This document shows positions 41,072-49,376 of a stretch of DNA of 64,000 nt, one piece after another. The notes beneath the pieces were generated by a model. That model worked only from the letters and a program-made list of their open reading frames with translations, was not told the origin of the DNA and ran no database searches. The position numbers and the translations under genes are program-made. The DNA is taken from assembly GCA_964387495.1 (NCBI GenBank), contig CAYLXB010000012.1, positions 6,635 through 70,634 on the forward strand, written 5' to 3'. Source of the stretch: DSXF01 sp964387495. Its GTDB lineage: Bacteria; Chloroflexota; Anaerolineae; Anaerolineales; Villigracilaceae. Within the stretch, counting starts at the first letter, position 1. Every line of letters begins with the position of its first letter.

Positions 41072-41836
41072 GTGAGCGATACGCCTGCCTTTCTGATTCA
41101 GGACCTGAATTTCTATTACGGCCAAAAAAGAACTCTGGCCAATATTAACCTCGCCATACCACCGCGGCGTGTCACGGCGCTCATCGGGCCCTCGGGCTGC
41201 GGCAAAAGCACCTTCCTGCGCTGCCTGAACCGCATGAACGACACCATTCCCGGCACGCGAGTGGAAGGCTTGATCGCTCTTAATGGGGAGGATATCCACG
41301 CTCCCGGCATGGACGTGGTCAGCCTGCGCCAGCGCGTCGGCATGGTCTTCCAGAAACCCAACCCTTTCCCGCAGTCCATCTTTGATAACGTGGCCTTTGG
41401 ACCGCGTGTGCTTGGGATGGCCGGTAGCAGGTCCGGCCTGCGTGAGACCGTGGAGCGCAGCCTGCGCCAGGCAGCCCTCTGGGATGACGTCAAAGACAGC
41501 CTGAATGAAAATGCCCTGGGCCTCTCGCTTGGCCAGCAGCAGCGCCTGTGCATCGCGCGCGTGGTGGCGGTCCGGCCCGAGGTGATCCTGTTCGACGAAT
41601 CGACCTCCGCCCTGGACCCCATCGCGACCCTGAAGGTGGAAGATTTGATCGGCGAGTTGAAGCAGAATTACACCATCGTCATCGTGACGCATAACATGCA
41701 GCAGGCCGCGCGTGTCTCGGATTACACCGGCCTGTTCTGGCTGGGGGAACTGGTGGAGTTTTCTGAAACCGACCGGATGTTTACCATGCCAGAGAAGGAA
41801 TTGACCGAAGCCTACCTGACGGGGAAAATGGGTTAG
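41072..41836 (+). CDS. Third PstB-type ATPase, altered signature motif, GTG start
   Basis: A 254-residue ABC ATPase closely resembling PstB: Walker A GPSGCGKST near residue 37, Q-loop VFQKPNPFP near 89, Walker B VILFDESTSALD near 170, H-loop VTHNMQQAARVSDY near 202. The signature reads LSLGQQQR in place of LSGGQQQR, and DEPTS is DESTS. Glycine loss in the signature often weakens ATP hydrolysis. It has no permease gene of its own and is paired with nptA, so it may serve a Pst permease as a spare subunit or have a regulatory role. Confidence 0.85.
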   Translation: MSDTPAFLIQDLNFYYGQKRTLANINLAIPPRRVTALIGPSGCGKSTFLRCLNRMNDTIPGTRVEGLIALNGEDIHAPGMDVVSLRQRVGMVFQKPNPFPQSIFDNVAFGPRVLGMAGSRSGLRETVERSLRQAALWDDVKDSLNENALGLSLGQQQRLCIARVVAVRPEVILFDESTSALDPIATLKVEDLIGELKQNYTIVIVTHNMQQAARVSDYTGLFWLGELVEFSETDRMFTMPEKELTEAYLTGKMG

Positions 41837-41864
41837 TTCGGACGCAGGCTTCCAAAAAATAGTC

Positions 41865-41892
41865 AGGCCCTGAAGTGCGTGCTTCAGGGCCT
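41865..41892 (-). terminator. Intrinsic terminator of the DUF4349 gene
   Basis: AGGCCCTGAAG and CTTCAGGGCCT form an 11-bp stem with a six-base loop. On the minus strand it is followed by GACTATTTTTTGG, a T-run. It may also slow transcription coming from pstB3. Confidence 0.75.
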
Positions 41893-41911
41893 TGGGATTT
41901 ATCTGGCCGCT

Positions 41912-42976
41912 TTACTGCTGTGGCGGCGCCGGGGGTGTTGGCGGTGTTGGCTTGGACAGTTTGCGCCGCACCACCCGCCAGATGATCCAGGCCAGCAGGA
42001 TCCACGGGCCGAAGATGGGGAGGAAGACCATTGCCAGCCAGATGAAGAACTCGGCCAGCCCCTGGTAGGACTTGGTCAGCGTCTCGCGCGAGCGTTCGAT
42101 GGTCTTGCCGGGATCCCATGGCTCCGGCGTCGGGGTGGGTTCCAGGGTGGGCGTTGGAGTGGGGGTGATTTCCGGCAGTTCCGGACTCAGGTTGACCGTG
42201 ATGGTCGAGTAGGCCGAGCGGTCCGACAGGTAATTTATGCGGCCCTTGATCTCTTCGATCTGGCGCTCCACATCCGATAACTGCTGGTTGATGCGCAGGG
42301 CTTCATCCACTGTCTTGGCCTGGTCCAGGAATCCGCGGATGCGGTCGCGCGTGGCTTCCAGGTTTTGCACCTGTGACTGCAGGTCAACATACTGGTCTGT
42401 AACGTCCTCGCCTGAGGCGGTCTCATCCAAAACCTGTACGGACAGGCCGCGCAGGCGGCGCATGGCCGTCTCGAATTGTTCCACCGGCACGCCCAGGGTG
42501 ATGCTCGCGTATTTATAATTCTCTTCGTAGTAAGGTTCGTACCAGACGCGTGAACTGATGATATAGCCGCCGATATCCCCGGTGACCTGGGTCACCCCAT
42601 CGATGGCAACATCGGTATCCGCCACCAGCAATTTCATCTCGGCGTTCTTGATGATCATGCGCGTGGCGTTGCGCGCATCCACGTCTGGAACGGCCTCGCC
42701 GCCTTCCTCCTGGGGAGGCTGGGGCCGGTTGAGTTCGTAGACCGCATTGTCGAGATACCCCTTGCCTTCCGGAGCCATTGCACCTGCCTCTGAGTCTGTG
42801 ACAGGCATCATTGTCGGCGCGGCGGCGGGCATCTCCATCAGCGGCTCACCTGGCGCACCCCCGCCGCCGGCCCCATATTCATCCTGGGCCACCCTGGATG
42901 CTTTTGGGCTGCAGGCGGCCAGAATCACAACAATAAGGACGCAGACTGTGATTGCAATTTTCTTACGCGTGTTCAT
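41912..42976 (-). CDS. DUF4349 lipoprotein with coiled coil and C-terminal helix
   Basis: A 354-residue lipoprotein: ITVCVLIVVILAAC gives the lipobox near residue 22, then a Gly/Ala/Pro linker. The DUF4349 domain spans about 115-280 (MIIKNAEMKLLVADTDVAIDGV, GGYIISSR, SITLGVPVEQFETAM) and includes a coiled coil (LQSQVQNLEATRDRIRGFL, INQQLSDVERQIEEI). A TPTPT linker leads to one membrane helix near 305-330. Family members are anchored stress-related envelope proteins of unknown function. ATG at 42976 has GGAGGAGA ahead. Confidence 0.82.
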   Translation of the reverse strand: MNTRKKIAITVCVLIVVILAACSPKASRVAQDEYGAGGGGAPGEPLMEMPAAAPTMMPVTDSEAGAMAPEGKGYLDNAVYELNRPQPPQEEGGEAVPDVDARNATRMIIKNAEMKLLVADTDVAIDGVTQVTGDIGGYIISSRVWYEPYYEENYKYASITLGVPVEQFETAMRRLRGLSVQVLDETASGEDVTDQYVDLQSQVQNLEATRDRIRGFLDQAKTVDEALRINQQLSDVERQIEEIKGRINYLSDRSAYSTITVNLSPELPEITPTPTPTLEPTPTPEPWDPGKTIERSRETLTKSYQGLAEFFIWLAMVFLPIFGPWILLAWIIWRVVRRKLSKPTPPTPPAPPQQ

Positions 42977-43065
42977 GGTGTCTCCTCCATCACAACCGGT
43001 GGGATTTGGCGTTTGGCTGTGATTACCTAATTGACGGCCATGGGCCTGGAAATGTTCCCACGTTA

Positions 43066-43100
43066 AAGAAGGATGCCCGCCTTCAACAGACGGACATCCC
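43066..43100 (-). terminator. Possible terminator after the M14 gene
   Basis: On the minus strand GGATG-t-CCG pairs with CGG-g-CATCC across an 11-base loop, then TTCTTT follows. One mismatch and a short T-run make it only moderate. Confidence 0.4.
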
Positions 43101-43128
43101 TTTACCGGCTTATATTTTTGGATGTTGG

Positions 43129-44817
43129 TTATGGCTTCAATTCCACATCCAGCCGCACCACCCCGGCGCGCGCATGCTGTGCGCTCAACTTTACCACGCT
43201 CCCTGCCGGCGCATACACCACCCATTCCACTTTGAGGCGGTCGTTGGTCGATTCATCGAACTCATCTACCATCGCCGTCTTATAGGCCCGGCCTTCCAAC
43301 TGCGCAAATTCTTCACGCAGCTTGCCGGACTGCAGGCTGGCACCCTCCGGCAATTCGATTGTACAGATGATGCCGCGCGTTGCCTTCTTCTCGAGTGCTT
43401 TCTTGGTGATGTAGGTGGGCAGCCAGCCGGTATTCTCCACCACCAGGCGGATGCGCCAAGTTTCGCCGCCCAAGGCGGTCAGACTGACCTGCCGCAGCGC
43501 CAGTTTGGGGAAGATGAGTGCATTCCAGACCAGCCAGTCCGGGAAGCGTTTGAGCTCCTCTTCGAGACAGGCCGGCGGCGGGTTGGTCCACATGTTCAGG
43601 GAATCCCAGCCGCCGAGTTCCACTTTCCCAAGTTGTGGATGGTCGAATGTATACCAGTCCACGTATCCCTTGCCGCCAAGTTTTTCCTCGTTCCATTTGA
43701 GCAGCTTCAGATCGTCTTCCAGCGGGTGTTCCCGGTACCACTCGATGAATTTGATGTTCTCGATGCCTGCCTGCCCCTGTGGATTCCAGATTTCCACGGT
43801 CCAGGCGAACATGCCCAGGTGGTCATACAGCCAGGTGTCGAACCCTCCGGTTGTGATTTGTTTGGGGTGATATTTGAAATCGTGGAAGACCGAAATATTG
43901 GGGTAGCCGGTTATTTTGGTGCCCTGCTGGCCGATCTTTTTGTAGGTCCACAGGTCTTCGGCCGGCATTTCATCATCCGGGCGGTCGTCATAGGGCCGCA
44001 GCAGGACACCGCTCATGGTATGGAATGTGATCGCCCCGGAAATATTGGGGTGCTTTGTAATGAAGCGCGCCAGGTTATGGGTCTCCGGCTCGCTGAGCGG
44101 ATAAGGCCCGGCACCGTGCTGATCAGACTCCGTCCGCCAGTTGACCGGGAAGTTGCGGTTCAGGTCCAGGCCTTCCTTGGGGCCGCAAACCTGGATGGTT
44201 ACGCCGTCATAATTTTGGAGCAAGCCTTCCGGCAGGATGCGATAATATTTCCCGCCATTTTCTGCCGGGTCGCGCCTCAGCATCAGGCGCGGGTTTTCGG
44301 GATCGAATTTCCAGGCTCCATTGGGGTCAGGGATGCGCATTTGCAGGATGCGCCCATCCCCATCGATATCCTGGTTGGCGATCAGCCCCTCCACCGGTTC
44401 TTCATCATAGGGATAGGGCCGCGTACTCGAGCGCACGATCTTCGGCCGGTCGGCCAGGGCCCACTCAGCTCCATCCGGGTTGACACGTGGACAGATATAA
44501 AAGGCGTGTGTGTCTAGCGCTTCGGTCACGGCCGCATCCTGGCCATAGCGGGTCAGCAGGCTGTTGATAAAATACAGGTTGGCTGCCGAGGCTGCCACCT
44601 CTGAGGCATGGATATTTCCATCCACCCATAATGCCGGCTTTTCGTTGTCGGGACCGGTCTTGAAATTCGTGATCGTCAACAGCCAGACATCACGGCCTTC
44701 GTGGCTTTTACCGATGGATTCGATTCTGACCAGGCCGGGATATTCCCCGGCACAGGCGTGCAGCATCTGGGTCAGTTCATCATAGCGGTGAAAGTGGTCG
44801 AAATGGATGATGGGCAT
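43129..44817 (-). CDS. M14-family zinc carboxypeptidase
   Basis: A 562-residue protein. The zinc site HxxE is seen as GNIHASEVAASAANLYF near residue 68, the Arg-Asn pair in LDLNRNFPVNW near 220, the third zinc His in AITFHTMSG near 262 and the catalytic Glu in FAWTVEIWNPQ near 340. The last 150 residues form a beta-rich domain (RQVSLTALGGETWRIRLVVEN). No signal peptide is visible, so it is likely cytoplasmic or exported otherwise. It is the last gene of a six-gene minus-strand operon, 19 bases after a small membrane protein. Confidence 0.88.
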   Translation of the reverse strand: MPIIHFDHFHRYDELTQMLHACAGEYPGLVRIESIGKSHEGRDVWLLTITNFKTGPDNEKPALWVDGNIHASEVAASAANLYFINSLLTRYGQDAAVTEALDTHAFYICPRVNPDGAEWALADRPKIVRSSTRPYPYDEEPVEGLIANQDIDGDGRILQMRIPDPNGAWKFDPENPRLMLRRDPAENGGKYYRILPEGLLQNYDGVTIQVCGPKEGLDLNRNFPVNWRTESDQHGAGPYPLSEPETHNLARFITKHPNISGAITFHTMSGVLLRPYDDRPDDEMPAEDLWTYKKIGQQGTKITGYPNISVFHDFKYHPKQITTGGFDTWLYDHLGMFAWTVEIWNPQGQAGIENIKFIEWYREHPLEDDLKLLKWNEEKLGGKGYVDWYTFDHPQLGKVELGGWDSLNMWTNPPPACLEEELKRFPDWLVWNALIFPKLALRQVSLTALGGETWRIRLVVENTGWLPTYITKKALEKKATRGIICTIELPEGASLQSGKLREEFAQLEGRAYKTAMVDEFDESTNDRLKVEWVVYAPAGSVVKLSAQHARAGVVRLDVELKP

Positions 44818-44836
44818 AGCGATGTTCTCCTGAATG

Positions 44837-45283
44837 TCATTCTACTTTGTTTTTCTTTGTTTTCCTGGAAAGCAACAGCGCGCTGGCCAGCAGGACAATC
44901 CCGGCGGCGTCGAAGAGGACAAAGCGCTGGATGGATGAGAGCAGCCGGGGGTATTCTGCCGGGAGACTGAAATAAATGATACTCTCTCCGGCCACACCCA
45001 GTGTCTGCATCGCCAGCGCCTCCCAGGCTGACAGGCGGTGCTGCCTGGGATTCCAGAGTGCTGCCAGGTAAGGTACGTTCCACATCACGAACAGTACGGC
45101 CATACCGCGCATGGCGGCTTCTCCCGGTACGCCGCTCAATTCGAAGGCAGGGGCAAAGCGTTCGGGACTGGCCAGAAAGGCTGCTGCCGCCTGCAGGTTC
45201 CAGCCCGTGACAATTGCAATGAGAAGACGGGCCAGCCATACCCGGGAGTCGAATTGGGATTTCACTTCGTTTCTGCGAAACAA
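44837..45283 (-). CDS. Small four-helix membrane protein
   Basis: A 148-residue protein with four likely membrane helices: about 16-38 (LARLLIAIVTGWNLQAAAAFL), 57-77 (AAMRGMAVLFVMWNVPYLAAL), 87-107 and 115-140 (FVLFDAAGIVLLASALLL). It ends with a basic tail (RKTKKNK). The layout is reminiscent of DoxX/DUF4345-type small membrane proteins, but I cannot name a family. Its start overlaps the CutA-like gene by 22 bases. Confidence 0.55.
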   Translation of the reverse strand: MFRRNEVKSQFDSRVWLARLLIAIVTGWNLQAAAAFLASPERFAPAFELSGVPGEAAMRGMAVLFVMWNVPYLAALWNPRQHRLSAWEALAMQTLGVAGESIIYFSLPAEYPRLLSSIQRFVLFDAAGIVLLASALLLSRKTKKNKVE

Positions 45284-45606
45284 TGATTTAACAGCGGCAG
45301 GATGTTGACCACCGGCTGTTCATACGGGTGCACCCCTCGAATGGCCTTCAGCACAGCCTCCACCCGCTCGCGCTTGCAGTTGACTTCCACCTTGCACTCT
45401 GTACCCTGCTCCACTTGGCCCACAGCGCCCTGGAAGGGATTGGCTCCTTCCAACGGCCGCCAGTAGCCGCGCACCTCCATCACAGTGCAGCAGTGGTCAT
45501 ACCTGCCGATTTGCCCGGCACCTGCCCCGGCCAGCGCCTCCCGCAGGGCATCCAGAAACTCCGCGGGGATGAAGACCTCGATCTTGACCTCGGTAAAATC
45601 GTTCAT
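45262..45606 (-). CDS. CutA/NIF3-type small protein
   Basis: A 114-residue protein with the pattern of the NIF3-insert/CutA-like YqfO domain: EVFIPAEFLDALREALAGAGAGQIGRYDHC, followed by RGYWRPLEGANPFQG and KVEVNCKRERVEAVL with GVHPYEQPVV, the HPYE-P stretch typical of the family. These trimeric proteins bind divalent metals or nucleotides, and no reaction is established. The ATG at 45606 overlaps the glycosyltransferase stop by four bases. A longer frame to 45789 lies inside that gene and is rejected. Confidence 0.75.
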   Translation of the reverse strand: MNDFTEVKIEVFIPAEFLDALREALAGAGAGQIGRYDHCCTVMEVRGYWRPLEGANPFQGAVGQVEQGTECKVEVNCKRERVEAVLKAIRGVHPYEQPVVNILPLLNHCFAETK

Positions 45607-46811
45607 TTCTGCATCATTTCTTCCAGCACACCCAGCAATTGTTCGCCGATTGCGGCCCGGCTGAAGTTTTTTTCCAGGTAGCCGCGTCCCGCCAGCCCCA
45701 TCCGGCGGCTGCCTTCCGGATCGGCAGCCAGCTGCTCCAGCACTTCGGCCAGCGCGTCCGGGTCGCCCGGGCGGGCAAAAAAGCCGCACCCGGCGTTCTC
45801 CACCACCTCGCGGATCACGCCGTCGATCGCCAGCGCCACCGGGCGGCCGGCAGCCATGTAGTCGAAGACTTTGTTCGGATAGGTGGTTTTGTATTCATCC
45901 AGTGGTTTCAGGATTGCAATGCAGGTGTCTGCCCCGGCCAGCGTTGCAGGAATCTCTGTTTTGGGCACGGAAGGCAGAAAGGTGACATTGGGCAGGCCCA
46001 TCTGCGCGGCCTGTGCCTGAAGGGCGGGCTTTTCCTTCCCGTCGCCCAGAAGGACAATCTGCACCTGGGGGGCGGTTTTTGCCAGCCGCCTGGCGGATTC
46101 CAGGACGACGCCCAGATCGTTTGACATGCCATGCGCCCCGGCGTAGAGCGCCACGAATCTGTTTTCCAGCCGTTGCGCAGCCCGGAAGGCTTCACCGTGA
46201 TTGGCCGGAGCGAACATCTCCGGGTCGGCGCCGTTTGGGATGAGTTTCACACTGCGTGCCCCGCGCACCCGGACATGTGCGCCAAATCCGGGACTGTTGA
46301 CCACTACCCGGTCTGCAGCCCGGTACAGGCGTCCTTCCAGCCATTCGGCCAGGCGGATGAGAAGGGGGTTGGTCAGCACGCCGACCGCGATGGCAAACTG
46401 CGGCCACAGGTCGCGCACCTCGAACAGGAATTTTGCCCGCTTGAGCCGTGCCAGAATCCAGGCGCTCACGCCCTGGAAGATGGGTGGCGAGGTGCCCCAG
46501 ACCAGGTCCACGTTCTTTACGTCCAGGCCCAGCCAGAAAGACGAGAGCATGAAACTGACAAAGGCCAGGGTGCGGTGCAGGAAGGATTTGTGGTGGGCGC
46601 CGTAGACGGGGGCACGCAGAATCTTTATTCGCGGAGTTTCTTCTTCTGCCGGGGCAGAGGCGGTGGATGTGCCTGTGATGTAACTTACCGGGCTGGCGAT
46701 CACTGTCACCTGGTGCCCATGCTTTGCCAGGAAGCGCGCAAACTCGTAGTGGCGCGTCCCGCCGGGTTCGTCGAGTGAGGCAAAGGCCTGGTGGATGATC
46801 AGGATATGCAT
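45603..46811 (-). CDS. Family 4 glycosyltransferase (GT-B fold)
   Basis: A 402-residue protein of the WbuB-like group. The N-terminal acceptor domain begins ILIIHQAFASLDEPGGTRHYEFARFLAKHGH; the donor site shows FVALYAGAHGMSNDLGVVLESA, then ILLGDGKEKPAL and the EX7E-type block DEYKTTYPNKVFDYMAAGRPVAL. Retaining transfer from a nucleotide sugar in polysaccharide synthesis is expected. The ATG at 46811 is one base before the NUDIX stop codon; upstream start options enter the NUDIX gene. Its neighbours (heparinase-like, NUDIX) also point to polysaccharide metabolism. Confidence 0.85.
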   Translation of the reverse strand: MHILIIHQAFASLDEPGGTRHYEFARFLAKHGHQVTVIASPVSYITGTSTASAPAEEETPRIKILRAPVYGAHHKSFLHRTLAFVSFMLSSFWLGLDVKNVDLVWGTSPPIFQGVSAWILARLKRAKFLFEVRDLWPQFAIAVGVLTNPLLIRLAEWLEGRLYRAADRVVVNSPGFGAHVRVRGARSVKLIPNGADPEMFAPANHGEAFRAAQRLENRFVALYAGAHGMSNDLGVVLESARRLAKTAPQVQIVLLGDGKEKPALQAQAAQMGLPNVTFLPSVPKTEIPATLAGADTCIAILKPLDEYKTTYPNKVFDYMAAGRPVALAIDGVIREVVENAGCGFFARPGDPDALAEVLEQLAADPEGSRRMGLAGRGYLEKNFSRAAIGEQLLGVLEEMMQK

Positions 46812-46812
46812 A

Positions 46813-47298
46813 TTAGAACCTGGCTGCCGGAGGCTGGGCCGGGCGCACATCTTCGAAGAATGCCTGTGGCTCGCGCGGCCAGCCGGCCTCGAGCGCCTGG
46901 ACAACCAATGTTGCCAGGACTGCCGGATGGATATTCTCCTGTCCCCGCAGGTCGGTCACGGGGATCCAGACCGGCCGGTAGGTGCCTTTGGTCGGGTCAT
47001 CCGGACAAAGGTTCGACATTTCTTCACCTTTACCATGTCCGAACTCCCCGCCAATCTTTTGGACCAGGAAGTAGTGCTGCAGGCTGATCCGGCCATGCTG
47101 GATGACAGCCAGTTTCCGGCGGATAACCACCCGCAGCCCTGTTTCCTCTTCCATCTCACGCACTGCGGCCGCTTCGGGTGTTTCACCTGCTTCCACACCG
47201 CCGCCCGGGAAGACGAAATAATGCGCGCCCGCGCGGTGGCGTTCGATGAGCACAACTCTTTCCTCTTCGATCAGAACTGCGCCGGCCCGGTTTCTCAT
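46813..47298 (-). CDS. NUDIX hydrolase
   Basis: A 161-residue hydrolase with a complete Nudix box, GGVEAGETPEAAAVREMEEETGL near residue 33, fitting GX5EX7REUXEEXGU. The fold includes a C-terminal extension (PVWIPVTDLRGQENIHPAVL). Substrates are nucleoside diphosphates linked to another group; nothing narrows it further here. It overlaps the heparinase-like gene by four bases and precedes the glycosyltransferase, so it may recycle sugar nucleotides, an inference from context. Confidence 0.88.
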   Translation of the reverse strand: MRNRAGAVLIEEERVVLIERHRAGAHYFVFPGGGVEAGETPEAAAVREMEEETGLRVVIRRKLAVIQHGRISLQHYFLVQKIGGEFGHGKGEEMSNLCPDDPTKGTYRPVWIPVTDLRGQENIHPAVLATLVVQALEAGWPREPQAFFEDVRPAQPPAARF

Positions 47299-49244
47299 GT
47301 TGGGAACGCGAACTCGCTGATGAATGTGATCGTCTGCGTTGCGGTGCAGGTGAGTGCCAGGGAGAGCGCCGGTGTCTTTTGTCCATAGGTGCGTGAAACC
47401 CAGCCCTCGAATGGCAGGGCCGGCCCCGGGCCGTGCAGGACTTCCCCGGCGCGGACGATGGTCAGCTGGCAGTCAGACGCCTGGATTTGGTGGTCAGGCA
47501 GCATGCGCAAGGTCACCAGCCCATAAGGAGATTTAAACCGGATCACAATTCCCGTCTCCCGGTTGCCGATGCCTGTGCCGTTGATCTCCCATTCCCAATC
47601 AGGCAGCAGCCAGTGCAGGCGGAAGGTATGTGCGGCTTTTCCCGGCGTGACCAGTTTATCAGCCACCAGCCAGTGGCCATCCATATAGACCGTGACGGTC
47701 CGCTCGTGGCGCAGCCGGCGGGTTTTGTACCAGGCGATCATCTTTTGCAGGATGCGTTCGTCGCTGTCGATCACGGTTTTGGCGTAGGCCGGGAACCAGT
47801 CCAGGGTCATAAACCGCCCGGCGCGGGTCATCTGGTCGAGTCCATCCACGCTGACCGTGTTGTGGACCCGGCTGGTCACCAGCGGGTTGTCCCATGGTGC
47901 AGGGGCATTGTATTGGTACGAACCCGCGTCCTGGGTGATGTTCAATCCGCGCCACCACAGGTCGAAATGCAATTGGTCCATGTGCCCCAGCAGCGACTTG
48001 AAGGTGGTGGTACGCAGGTAGGCCCACGATTCTTCGCCGCGCAGGTTATCCGAGAGGTACTCACCCGGTTCGAGCGTTTTTTCAGGGGCAGGCAGTCCCA
48101 GCCAGAAGGACATTTCATCCCAAGGGCCTGCGGGCAGTCCGCTGTTCAGAAAGGCGCGTGCCGCGGCCTGGACAGCCGGCCGGTAATCGCTGAAGGCCGA
48201 TGATGACAGGGGCAGAACCAGGGCTCCGTCGTTGGCCCCCAGGTTGGGGGCCTGGCCAGAAATGGGATCGAGCAGGGAGAATAACCAGGCGGCTGCGCGT
48301 CCTAGTGCCTCGGCGCTGGCGCGCGGCCATGCCTGTGTCTTGATGGCATTTACGTATAGGGCACAGTGCAGCACCAGGCGGTGGTAGTTCGTGCTGTGCT
48401 GGATGTATTCGCCGAAGGAGCCGATCTGGCGCTGCAGGGCTTTATTCAGCCAACGCCAGCCGAGCTGGCGCCACACCGCAGACCGGGGATGGTCCGGCAG
48501 GGCGAGGCCGGCGGTGTAAAGCCCTGCTGCCTCGCTGACCAGGTGATTGTTGTTCTGGGCACGGGCATAGGCCAGGGTCAGCGCGATGCGTTCCGCATGC
48601 TGTGCGATCGATTGCGCCAGGCGGACGAGACGTTCCGGTGTGGAGGCCGGTGAAACCGCAAAGACCTGTGCCGCCCAAGCCAGGGCCATCAGGCGCAGGG
48701 CAATCTCTTGCCCGTTCATCCACTGCGGGCCCAGGTACGGGGGGTTGGAGTCCAGAAAGATTTCGGCCTGCTTCCAGAAGGCTTGGGCATATTTCTCTGC
48801 ATGGCTGACGTGGTAGGCCCGGCCCAGAATGCAGGCCCAGCCAAAGCGGGCCGGTTCCCACAGGTATTTGATATCCCCGTCCAGTTCGACCCTGCCGGTT
48901 TCATAAACGCTCCAGTGCTGCAGAGGTTTGGGGGATGCCAACTGCAGCGGTACCGGTTCGCTGCCAAAAAGGCGCACCTGGCCCTCCATGATTTCATCGG
49001 CTTCGGTGAACAGGGCGGCCAGGGCTGGCGCGCCGAGTGCCGTCAGCAGCAGCTGCCGGTCAGGCAGCTCGAAAAGCGGGTGGGGCGGGGCGGGAGATGC
49101 AGTTCCCCTTTCTGGATCCTCTCCCTGTCTCTCCTTCCTGCGGTAATACCCTGTCCTCAACCCCAATTGATAGGTCGCATACAGCGCCAGTGGGGCAGGG
49201 CCATATTGGAGCAGGGTCTTCAGGGTGGTGGAGATGGCAGGCAT
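47295..49244 (-). CDS. Heparinase II/III-family polysaccharide lyase-like protein
   Basis: A 649-residue protein. The N-terminal helical toroid (about 80-360: WEPARFGWACILGRAYHVS, NNNHLVSEAAGLYTAGLAL, YIQHSTNYHRLVLHCALY) and the C-terminal beta-sandwich (about 400-640: RTTTFKSLLGHMDQLHFDLWWRG, SRVHNTVSVDGLDQMT) follow the heparinase II/III plan, including the Asn-His and Tyr-His residues of the lyase site. No classical signal peptide is visible. It probably acts on uronic-acid polysaccharide and opens a six-gene operon with the glycosyltransferase. Confidence 0.83.
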   Translation of the reverse strand: MPAISTTLKTLLQYGPAPLALYATYQLGLRTGYYRRKERQGEDPERGTASPAPPHPLFELPDRQLLLTALGAPALAALFTEADEIMEGQVRLFGSEPVPLQLASPKPLQHWSVYETGRVELDGDIKYLWEPARFGWACILGRAYHVSHAEKYAQAFWKQAEIFLDSNPPYLGPQWMNGQEIALRLMALAWAAQVFAVSPASTPERLVRLAQSIAQHAERIALTLAYARAQNNNHLVSEAAGLYTAGLALPDHPRSAVWRQLGWRWLNKALQRQIGSFGEYIQHSTNYHRLVLHCALYVNAIKTQAWPRASAEALGRAAAWLFSLLDPISGQAPNLGANDGALVLPLSSSAFSDYRPAVQAAARAFLNSGLPAGPWDEMSFWLGLPAPEKTLEPGEYLSDNLRGEESWAYLRTTTFKSLLGHMDQLHFDLWWRGLNITQDAGSYQYNAPAPWDNPLVTSRVHNTVSVDGLDQMTRAGRFMTLDWFPAYAKTVIDSDERILQKMIAWYKTRRLRHERTVTVYMDGHWLVADKLVTPGKAAHTFRLHWLLPDWEWEINGTGIGNRETGIVIRFKSPYGLVTLRMLPDHQIQASDCQLTIVRAGEVLHGPGPALPFEGWVSRTYGQKTPALSLALTCTATQTITFISEFAFPT

Positions 49245-49376
49245 GGGTGATCATGATTATAGTGCAAAAAAAGGCAGCGGATGGAAATTGGGAAAGACGG
49301 GTGACCTCGGATGGCCTGGGGAGCCTGACAATTCCAGTCCCTGATGGAGGAATGGTTGATGCCCCCTGCACTCGAA

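Noticed and set aside
42952..44517. Plus-strand frame of 521 codons
   Set aside because: It is antisense to the M14 carboxypeptidase and the DUF4349 lipoprotein start, both of which have clear motifs; its own translation has no domain and low-complexity composition.
49245..49376. tRNA gene between the heparinase-like and mtaB genes
   Set aside because: No cloverleaf pairs or T-loop GTTCRANNC sequence could be found; nothing recognisable is in this gap.
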